From Pirellulaceae bacterium (GTDB lineage Bacteria; Planctomycetota; Planctomycetia; Pirellulales; Pirellulaceae), in contig JADLDX010000220.1 in NCBI GenBank assembly GCA_020846515.1, forward strand, positions 1 to 5,558: DNA of 5,558 bases, written 5' to 3'. The notes beneath the pieces were generated by a model that was not told the origin of the DNA, searched no databases, and saw only the letters and a list, made by a program, of their open reading frames with translations. The position numbers and the translations under genes are program-made. Shown here piece by piece: positions 1-4,703 of the stretch; position 1 is the stretch's first letter; each line of letters starts with the position of its first letter.

Positions 1-25
1 AAGAACTGGGATTAGCCCACGGTGA
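1..25 (+). pseudogene. Tail of a fourth GxxExxY gene-start remnant, cut by the window edge
   Basis: Bases 1-25 align without gaps to bases 164-188 with five mismatches. In the frame set by the second copy, 1-15 reads K-N-W-D-stop, against K-N-L-E-stop at 164-178, with the TAG at the same place. The piece therefore looks like the end of another short, stopped gene start whose ATG lies left of the window. It is short, and the inference depends on the alignment with 164-188. Confidence 0.5.
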
Positions 26-62
26 TCATCCGACTTCGTGGTCCCAAACAGGATCAGAATTA
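17..62 (+). repeat. Short palindromic unit with AGGA-containing tail
   Basis: Arms CCACG (17-21) and CGTGG (37-41) enclose a 15-nt middle, followed by a tail containing CAAACAGGATCAGAATT. Bases 29-53 recur at 849-873 with two mismatches, and bases 40-62 recur at 703-725 with three. The end of the unit (CGTGGTCC, then ACAGGA) resembles the right arm plus leader of the longer palindromes, so this is probably a shortened member of the same family. Confidence 0.6.
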
Positions 63-128
63 AACCACGGATCGCACCGATGGCACGGATATCATTCTTT
101 ATCAGTGCCATCCGTGAAATCCGTGGTT
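63..128 (+). repeat. Palindromic repeat, module A (perfect arms)
   Basis: Outer arms AACCACGGAT (63-72) and ATCCGTGGTT (119-128) are perfect 10-bp reverse complements. An inner perfect 8-bp stem pairs GATGGCAC (79-86) with GTGCCATC (105-112). With its 5' flank (from 40), it matches 703-790 over 88 gap-free positions with 12 mismatches. Repeats of this CACGGAT/ATCCGTG type are, from memory, common in planctomycete and verrucomicrobial genomes near GxxExxY and four-helix-bundle genes. It could act as DNA (a mobile or recombination element) or as an RNA hairpin; the sequence does not decide. Confidence 0.85.
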
Positions 129-145
129 CAAATCTGGATTTCGAA

Positions 146-178
146 ATGACTGAACTGACCACTAAAAACTTGGAATAG
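146..178 (+). pseudogene. Truncated GxxExxY gene start (remnant A)
   Basis: An ATG lies exactly 25 nt after the start of the right palindrome arm CCGTGG, as in the intact gene. It reads M-T-E-L-T-T-K-N-L-E-stop, against M-S-E-L-I-H-K-E-L-S in the intact protein: five of ten residues are identical and no gap is needed. The expected ribosome-binding site is eroded to TGGAT at 135-139, six nt before the ATG, where the intact gene has AGGAG. After the TAG no further GxxExxY similarity is visible; the next module begins. Most likely a decayed or never-complete gene copy. A functional 10-residue leader peptide is a less likely alternative. Confidence 0.6.
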
Positions 179-185
179 CCGACGG

Positions 186-254
186 TTAAAACACTGATAG
201 CACCGATTGCACGGATATTGGTCTTCATCAGTGAATTCCCTGAAATCCGTGGTC
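186..254 (+). repeat. Palindromic repeat, module B (degenerate left arm), leader of the intact gene
   Basis: The right arm ATCCGTGGTC (245-254) is preserved, but the left arm expected near 186-198 is eroded. Two other pairings remain: CACTGAT (192-198) with ATCAGTG (227-233), and CACGGAT (210-216) with ATCCGTG (245-251). Their order is interleaved rather than nested. This module directly precedes the Shine-Dalgarno site and start codon of the intact GxxExxY gene, so it probably forms its transcribed or untranscribed leader. Confidence 0.7.
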
Positions 255-260
255 CAGAAT

Positions 261-265
261 AGGAG
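261..265 (+). promoter_or_regulatory. Ribosome-binding site AGGAG of the GxxExxY gene
   Basis: AGGAG lies six nt before the ATG at 272, an ideal spacing, and fixes that start. The same AGGAG with the same spacing recurs before the truncated start at 809. It is therefore part of the duplicated module and not chance. Confidence 0.85.
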
Positions 266-271
266 TACGAA

Positions 272-643
272 ATGAGCGAGCTAATCCACAAAGAACTAAG
301 CGAGGCAATTATCGGAGCGGCAATGACCGTTTTAAACAAACTTCGTCCTGGACTGGACGAAAAGCTCTACGAGAGAGCCTTGGTTATTGAACTGACAAAG
401 AGAGGCCACAAGGTCGAACAACAGCGACAATTCCCAGTCCATTATGACGATCAACTCATTGGAACACTTATCCCTGATCTGATCGTTGACGATCTCGTGA
501 TTGTAGACCCAAAGGTTGCGTCGGCCTTCAATGATAACCACTTTGCCCAGATGATTGGCTACCTGAACATCACCGAACTCAAACTAGCACTTCTACTCAA
601 TTTCAAGAACTCTCGACTGGAATGGAAGCGAGTGGCGTGCTGA
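272..643 (+). CDS. GxxExxY family protein (PD-(D/E)XK nuclease-like fold)
   Basis: A 123-residue cytoplasmic protein, a usual full length for this small family. The name-giving motif is GLDEKLY at residues 27-33, followed by E34. The nuclease-like core is visible as IPDL (D69) on one strand and V-D-P-K (D79, K81) on the next, then an alpha helix with Q93 and Y97 (AQMIGYL) and the ending LALLLNF, typical of the family. Many members carry E-x-K at the second site; here it is D-P-K, which still fits the (D/E)XK pattern and which I recall from a subset of relatives. Family members are related in fold to PD-(D/E)XK nucleases, but no physiological substrate is established to my knowledge, so nuclease activity is inference. 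There is no partner gene on the same strand; the flanks are palindromic repeats and two truncated copies of its own 5' end. It looks AT-richer than the - strand genes, consistent with an acquired element. Confidence 0.88.
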   Translation: MSELIHKELSEAIIGAAMTVLNKLRPGLDEKLYERALVIELTKRGHKVEQQRQFPVHYDDQLIGTLIPDLIVDDLVIVDPKVASAFNDNHFAQMIGYLNITELKLALLLNFKNSRLEWKRVAC

Positions 644-702
644 TCGACTTATCCTTGTTATACGCAGTTCACCGTTCTCGCCGTCGGCGGGGGTTAAACA
701 TC

Positions 703-790
703 GGTCCAAAGCAGGATCAGAATTGAACCACGGATAGTACTGATTACACAGATATTTTTCTTCATCAGTGCCATCCGTGAAATCCGTGGT
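703..790 (+). repeat. Palindromic repeat, module C, with conserved 5' flank
   Basis: This segment aligns with 40-127 over 88 positions without gaps and with 12 mismatches. Outer arms ACCACGGAT (727-735) and ATCCGTGGT (782-790) are perfect. The inner pairing is ACTGAT (739-744) with ATCAGT (764-769), a different inner stem from module A. The divergence is concentrated in the left half and loop, while 101-127/764-790 are identical. It sits in the gap between the convergent GxxExxY and regulator genes and could also slow transcription there. Bases 644-702 before it hold nothing I recognise beyond a weak CGCC/GGCG hairpin at 679-689. Confidence 0.85.
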
Positions 791-797
791 CAAAAAC

Positions 798-832
798 AGG
801 AGTAACAAATGAGCGAGCAAATCCAAAGTTGA
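798..832 (+). pseudogene. Truncated GxxExxY gene start with intact ribosome-binding site (remnant C)
   Basis: AGGAG (798-802), six nt, then ATG (809) reads M-S-E-Q-I-Q-S-stop, ending with TGA at 830-832. The first five codons nearly copy the intact gene (M-S-E-L-I). The ATG is again 25 nt after the start of the right arm. Similarity ends within about seven codons, after which a short palindromic unit follows. The sharp end of similarity suggests either deletion of the gene body or duplication of the leader module alone. The initiation signals look fully functional, so a seven-residue peptide could in principle be made. Confidence 0.6.
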
Positions 833-839
833 AGGACGT

Positions 840-873
840 CCACGATTCTCCGACTTCGTGGCCCAAAACAGGA
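840..873 (+). repeat. Short palindromic unit abutting the regulator gene
   Basis: Arms CCACG (840-844) and CGTGG (857-861); bases 849-873 match 29-53 with two mismatches. The repeat-like tail runs to about 880, and the stop codon of the - strand regulator occupies 881-883. No separate terminator is visible for the regulator, so this hairpin and module C are the only candidate structures downstream of it. Neither is followed by a T-tract on the - strand. Confidence 0.6.
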
Positions 874-880
874 GCGAGAA

Positions 881-2233
881 CTACTGGCCTTTCAACTTTC
901 GATGCAAGGTTTTGCGGTCGACACCTAGGATGCGGGCGGCTTGCGACTGGTTACCATCGGTGGCTTGGATCACGTGTTGGATGTAGCGGCGTTCGATTTC
1001 CTCCAGCGGCACGAGCTCGCTCGGATCGTCGCCGGCCAGCATGGTCTGCCCGCCTTGGAACTGTTGTATCTTGGTAGGCAAATCGGTGACCATGATTTTT
1101 TCTGTTCGCGTCAGTGCCACCGCGCGTTCGATCACATTGCGCAGCTCGCGCACGTTGCCCGGCCAACCGTAGCTGAGCAGTCGCTCGGCCGCCGCCGAGT
1201 CCAACCCGGTCACCGGCTTGTTCATACGCTCTGCAAACTGCTTAATGTAATACTGAGCAATCAATAGAATATCTGAACCACGTTGCTTCAGTGGTGGTAA
1301 CTCAATCTGAATAACATTGATGCGGTAGAAAAGATCTTCACGAAAAGTATGATTTTCTACGGCCGATTCCAGATCGCGATTGGTGGCTGAAATCAATCGT
1401 ACGTCGATGGGTATCTCGCGATCGCTACCCACTGGACGAACCGAGCGTTGCTCGAGAACCCGCAGCAGTTTGACTTGCATCGATAGTGGCAGCTCGCCAA
1501 TCTCATCCAAAAACAACGTACCGCCGTGCGCTTCGACGAACAAACCCTTGCGTTCGCCCCGCGCATCGGTGAAGGCACCCTTGGTATGCCCGAACAGTTC
1601 GCTCTCCATCAGCATTTCCGGTAGCGCCGCGCAGTTGACCGCCACCAAGGGTGCCGAAGCGCGGCGACTGCGCCGATGAATGCTGCGAGCGATCAACTCT
1701 TTGCCCGTGCCGCTCTGACCAGTGATTAATACGGAAGTATCTGTCGCTGCCAGTTGAGCCAACTGGGCGTAGATGGCTTGCATGGCCGGGCTATCGCCCA
1801 ACAGTTCACCGAAAAGTCGATTGTGATCGACCGTCTCCGACAATCGGCGGACGGTGTCTTGCAATTGATGATGTTGGATGGCGCGATCCAGCGCCGCCGC
1901 CAGTAGATCCGATTCGATGGGCTTGGTCAGAAAATCGTAAGCCCCGCTACGCAGCGCGGCGACCGCCGTGTCCATGCTGCCAAATGCCGTCATCACGATG
2001 ACGGGCAGGTGGGGCAACAGAGTGTGCAATTGAGCACACAATTCCAGGCCATCAGTGCCCGGCATGCGCACATCGGTCAACACTACGTCGACCGGGTGAG
2101 CCCGCACATATTCAAGGGCTGGCGCAGCCGCCGTAAACGCCAACGGTGAATAGCCCCGAAGGCGTAAGTCAGTGACCAGCAGTTCTCCCATGGACCGCTC
2201 GTCGTCCACGATGATGACTTTTCCGAGTGACAT
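881..2233 (-). CDS. NtrC-family sigma-54-dependent response regulator
   Basis: A 450-residue cytoplasmic transcription activator with the usual three domains. Residues 1-120 are a receiver with acidic pair D10-D11, phosphorylation site D54 (LTDVRMPG), T82 and K104. Residues 142-370 are the AAA+ domain, with Walker A GQSGTGKE (172-179), the sigma-54 contact loop GAFTDA (219-224) instead of GAFTGA, Walker B TLFLDEIGE (239-247) and the arginine-rich FREDLFYRIN stretch. The C-terminus from about 408 is a Fis-type helix-turn-helix (NQSQAARILGVDRKTLHRKL). All parts needed for ATP hydrolysis and DNA binding are present. By family knowledge it is phosphorylated by a histidine kinase and opens sigma-54 promoters; no kinase is in the window. 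The ATG follows the hydrolase stop by 3 nt with no clear ribosome-binding site (AATAAAAA precedes it), suggesting translation coupled to the hydrolase. The target genes are unknown. Confidence 0.95.
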   Translation of the reverse strand: MSLGKVIIVDDERSMGELLVTDLRLRGYSPLAFTAAAPALEYVRAHPVDVVLTDVRMPGTDGLELCAQLHTLLPHLPVIVMTAFGSMDTAVAALRSGAYDFLTKPIESDLLAAALDRAIQHHQLQDTVRRLSETVDHNRLFGELLGDSPAMQAIYAQLAQLAATDTSVLITGQSGTGKELIARSIHRRSRRASAPLVAVNCAALPEMLMESELFGHTKGAFTDARGERKGLFVEAHGGTLFLDEIGELPLSMQVKLLRVLEQRSVRPVGSDREIPIDVRLISATNRDLESAVENHTFREDLFYRINVIQIELPPLKQRGSDILLIAQYYIKQFAERMNKPVTGLDSAAAERLLSYGWPGNVRELRNVIERAVALTRTEKIMVTDLPTKIQQFQGGQTMLAGDDPSELVPLEEIERRYIQHVIQATDGNQSQAARILGVDRKTLHRKLKGQ

Positions 2234-2236
2234 TTT

Positions 2237-4099
2237 TTATTCTGTCATCACAGACACACTGACGTGACTGGACATCTCAGGCGCTCGCAACACCGAGTGC
2301 GTAGCGGTGATAAAGTCTTCTTGCTTAGCCTGAAAGATGTTGGGCACAAACTTTTGAGGGTTGCGATCGATGAAAGGGAACCAAGTGCTTTGCACTTGAA
2401 TCATCAAACGATGACCGGGACGGAACGTATGCATGATGTCGCTTAGTTCGAATCGAACGCGCGTTGGCTCCCCGGGCTTCATCGGCACAGCTTTATCGAA
2501 GCCATCGCGAAAGCGCCCTCGAATAACCCCCGCCCGCACTAACTCTTGACGACCACTCAACACCGCTTTACCCGGCTCCTCGACATACTTGGTGCCATCG
2601 ATGGGTTCACCAGGAAACTCATCGATAATCTTCACGATCCAGTCCGCGTCACTGCCCGTGCTCTTGACCCACAGATCGACGTCTATGGGACCAGCAATCG
2701 TTTGCGACACCTCTAACTTTGGGCCACGATAAACCAAGACATCGGGACGCCAGGCTGCGAAGCGTTGATCTTCGGTAACGTAATCACGCGCCCACCGCGT
2801 GGTGATCTCTTGCGTATAAGGCACCGGCTTGCTGGGGTCACTGATAAACGCATCGTCACCCGACTTGGTCGGCGGTGTGGTCGAGAGCGAGTGATTTTCG
2901 CTCATGTAAAACTTCGTCTTTTTGACCGACTTGGGCGGCCACTGGTCGAACTGACGCCAGCGGTTCGCACCGGTTTCAAAGACGGTGGCTTCCGCCAGTC
3001 CCAACTCACCCTTCTGCTTCAAGTGATACTCGAAGAACGGAAACTGCACATGCTCGCGGTACCACTGACCAGTTGCAAAACCGAAATCCGCTTGCCCCAA
3101 CGTGCGGGCCTCATCGCGAGACCAAGCGCCGTGATACCAAGGCCCCATGACCAACCGGTTCTCCGTATTGGGATTCTGCGCCTCGATGGCCGCGTAGGTC
3201 GACAGCGGGCCATAGAGATCTTCCGTGTCGTACCAGCCACCAACAGTCAGCACAGCACAACCCACTTTCTTCAAATGCGGTAGTAGATTGCGATCTTGCC
3301 AAAAGGCGTCGTAATTGGGATGAGCTTCGATGTCATTCCAGAAACCAATCTCGTCATGAAAGTATTGGCGATCTACGTTGCTCAGCGGACCAAGGTCTAG
3401 GAAAAACTGGTATCCGTCGCGCGTGGGCGGTTCGATAGCTTTGGCGGCGATCGGCGTGGGCTCTGGTCGCGGTTGGCCAAAGCCGGAGAAGAATCCAAAC
3501 CCCATCGGCAACACAAACGCACCGTTGCGATGAAAATCGTCAAAAAACCAGTCAGCGATCGGCGCTTGGGGTGAAGCGGCGACCAGGGCAGGATGGGAAT
3601 CAATTGCTCCGGCCGACGTGTAGTAGCCCGGATAGGAGATGCCGTACATGCCGACGCGACTATTGTTACGCGGTACATTCTTGACCAACCAATCCATGGT
3701 GTCGTAAGTGTCGCTGCTTTCGTCGATTTGCTGGCCGCGTTTGCCTTGGATGTGCGGCCGCATGTTGACAAATTCCCCTTCGCTCATGTAACGCCCGCGT
3801 ACATCTTGAAAGACAAAGATGTAGCCGCTCTTCTCGAACTCCACACTAGGTCCCAAAATGGGCTTGTACTTGTCTACACCGTATGGGCCGACGCTGTACG
3901 GCGTGCGGGTGAACAGAATGGGATACGACTTTTGTGGATCAAGATCGTTTGGAGCAAAGATGGCGGTAAAAAGTCGCTTGCCATCGCGCATCGTTATCCG
4001 CACTTCACTCTTGGTGTAGTGATTGCGAACATAATCGGACCGTTCGTCCGCCGGCGCCACTGCGATCAAGAGACCAAGCCAAAGCATGATGCTGCGCAT
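2237..4099 (-). CDS. Exported CocE/NonD family hydrolase (Xaa-Pro dipeptidyl-peptidase S15-like)
   Basis: A 620-residue serine hydrolase. The start chosen is ATG at 4099; an in-frame TTG three codons earlier (4108) is possible, but TGAG lies nine nt before the ATG and touches the TTG. The N-terminus MRSIMLWLGLLIAVAPA is a signal peptide with probable cleavage after A17, so the enzyme should act in the periplasm or outside. The alpha/beta-hydrolase domain carries the nucleophile S155 in GISYPG, Asp D291 in GGWYD and His H323 in GPWYH, the usual CocE triad motifs. DVRGRYMSEGEF around 99-110 is also typical. From about 390 to the end lies the beta-sandwich (PepX_C-like) domain, including FRPGHRLMIQVQSTWFP. 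Family members cleave esters or amides (cocaine esterase, glutaryl-acylase, X-Pro peptidases); the real substrate cannot be read from sequence. It is immediately followed by the sigma-54 regulator. Confidence 0.92.
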   Translation of the reverse strand: MRSIMLWLGLLIAVAPADERSDYVRNHYTKSEVRITMRDGKRLFTAIFAPNDLDPQKSYPILFTRTPYSVGPYGVDKYKPILGPSVEFEKSGYIFVFQDVRGRYMSEGEFVNMRPHIQGKRGQQIDESSDTYDTMDWLVKNVPRNNSRVGMYGISYPGYYTSAGAIDSHPALVAASPQAPIADWFFDDFHRNGAFVLPMGFGFFSGFGQPRPEPTPIAAKAIEPPTRDGYQFFLDLGPLSNVDRQYFHDEIGFWNDIEAHPNYDAFWQDRNLLPHLKKVGCAVLTVGGWYDTEDLYGPLSTYAAIEAQNPNTENRLVMGPWYHGAWSRDEARTLGQADFGFATGQWYREHVQFPFFEYHLKQKGELGLAEATVFETGANRWRQFDQWPPKSVKKTKFYMSENHSLSTTPPTKSGDDAFISDPSKPVPYTQEITTRWARDYVTEDQRFAAWRPDVLVYRGPKLEVSQTIAGPIDVDLWVKSTGSDADWIVKIIDEFPGEPIDGTKYVEEPGKAVLSGRQELVRAGVIRGRFRDGFDKAVPMKPGEPTRVRFELSDIMHTFRPGHRLMIQVQSTWFPFIDRNPQKFVPNIFQAKQEDFITATHSVLRAPEMSSHVSVSVMTE

Positions 4100-4138
4100 G
4101 TTGTTCAACTCACAAGTCGATTCAAGTTTTAGTTAATA

Positions 4139-4159
4139 AAAAGGGGTCAGACCCCTTTT
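4139..4159 (-). terminator. Hairpin plus T-tract, likely intrinsic terminator of the mutarotase gene
   Basis: AAAAGGGGTC (4139-4148) and GACCCCTTTT (4150-4159) are perfect reverse complements around one central base. Read on the - strand the hairpin is followed by TTTTTATTAA, a good termination tract, 29 nt after the mutarotase stop. On the + strand the arm ends in TTTTCGTC, so termination there would be weaker. GGGGTC-GACCCC palindromes occur as dispersed repeats in many genomes (from memory), so this copy may also be a repeat element put to use. It leaves only about 40 nt before the hydrolase ATG. Confidence 0.75.
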
Positions 4160-4173
4160 CGTCTCTGGGTGCG

Positions 4174-4179
4174 ATTATA
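4174..4179 (-). promoter_or_regulatory. Possible -10 box TATAAT upstream of the hairpin
   Basis: The - strand reads TATAAT here, a perfect -10 match, just after the mutarotase stop codon. No convincing -35 lies at 16-18 bp (the nearest TTGACG is 29 bp away). If used, transcription would start near 4167 and run through the hairpin before reaching the hydrolase gene. A single six-base match has weak evidential value. Confidence 0.25.
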
Positions 4180-4187
4180 CGCAGTGA

Positions 4188-4634
4188 TTATGGAGTGCGG
4201 ACGCCGACCGTCAACAAAAGGTTGGCCCACAGCGCTTGATCGGCGGTTTGAATCGTCAGCACATGATCGTCGGAAGCGACCGCATCGTAAAACTCCCACT
4301 TGATGATCGGTTCCAAGTTGGCTTTGCAGCCCGCGCCGGCGAGGATCGTCCGGAACTCGGCCCACACCGGAGGATCGCCCGCGCTGGCGTATGGGTCGGT
4401 TGGATCAATACCCATCGTGTTGACGAAGTCGATCGGCAGAGCGTCCAAGATGGCCTCTAAGACTTGCGCTACCGTCGGAATGCCCGGAGAAAGTTGCAAG
4501 CAAACCAACTCGGCTCGTGGTCCAATCTTTGACGAAGCTGGATAGTTGCCATCCGCGATCAAGATCTTGGCATGATGACCACAGCGGCCAATAACGCTCA
4601 GAATATCCGGATGCATTAACTTACTCTTAAGCAT
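4188..4634 (-). CDS. RbsD/FucU family sugar mutarotase/pyranase
   Basis: A 148-residue cytoplasmic protein, close to the family's usual length of about 140-150. The start is ATG at 4634, giving MLKSKLMHPDIL, the family's usual beginning; an in-frame upstream ATG at 4670 would add 12 residues encoded by tandem-repeat DNA and is unlikely. The purine run GGGGGG just before CTCATATG can serve as ribosome-binding site. Family features are G-H (H20) and IADGNYP with D28 near the N-terminus, the long LSPG-TVAQVLEAILDALPID segment, WAEFRTIL in the middle and WANLLLTVGV at the C-terminus. Known members interconvert pyranose/furanose forms or anomers of ribose or fucose. A Trp stands where the final motif usually has Tyr (YAN/YGN), so the sugar specificity is open. 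It follows the isomerase gene by 54 nt, probably in one transcript, and is followed by a terminator-like hairpin. Confidence 0.9.
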   Translation of the reverse strand: MLKSKLMHPDILSVIGRCGHHAKILIADGNYPASSKIGPRAELVCLQLSPGIPTVAQVLEAILDALPIDFVNTMGIDPTDPYASAGDPPVWAEFRTILAGAGCKANLEPIIKWEFYDAVASDDHVLTIQTADQALWANLLLTVGVRTP

Positions 4635-4647
4635 ATGAGCCCCCCAA

Positions 4648-4703
4648 AACGAACCAACAACTAAGAACAAAGGACAACGAACTAAGAACTAGGAACTAGG
4701 AAC
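4648..4703 (+). repeat. Degenerate 7-bp tandem repeat, eight units
   Basis: Fifty-six bases divide exactly into eight heptamers near TAAGAAC on the + strand (GTTCTTA on the - strand). Two adjacent units are TAGGAAC, two are TAAGAAC and two are AACGAAC; the others differ by a few bases. The array fills the gap between the isomerase and mutarotase genes and overlaps the last 15 bases of the isomerase. Heptamer arrays of this kind are known in other bacteria, for example cyanobacterial STRR sequences. No function is evident here. Confidence 0.85.

Noticed and set aside
207..221. Sequence resembling a sigma-54 -24/-12 promoter (TTGCACG, 4 nt, TTGG) before the GxxExxY gene
   Set aside because: The key GG at -24 and GC at -12 are both altered, and the resemblance comes from the repeat itself, whose other copies do not keep it.
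679..689. Hairpin CGCC-GTC-GGCG as terminator of the GxxExxY gene
   Set aside because: The stem is only four pairs and no T-tract follows.
593..826. A 77-codon reading frame on the - strand across module C
   Set aside because: It reads T-T-D-F-T-D-G-T-D-E-E through the palindrome, the typical translation of this repeat type, and overlaps the end of the GxxExxY gene. It has no family features.
17..880. CRISPR array
   Set aside because: The repeats are long, palindromic, unevenly spaced and divergent, with no regular spacers and no cas genes.
3593..4132. A 179-codon reading frame on the + strand opposite the hydrolase
   Set aside because: It is a shadow of the hydrolase gene, which has signal peptide, triad and full-length domain match.
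4635..4670. Extended N-terminus of the mutarotase (12 extra residues from an ATG at 4670)
   Set aside because: The extension is encoded largely by the heptamer array and is absent from the family's usual start; ATG at 4634 gives the expected MLKSKL beginning.
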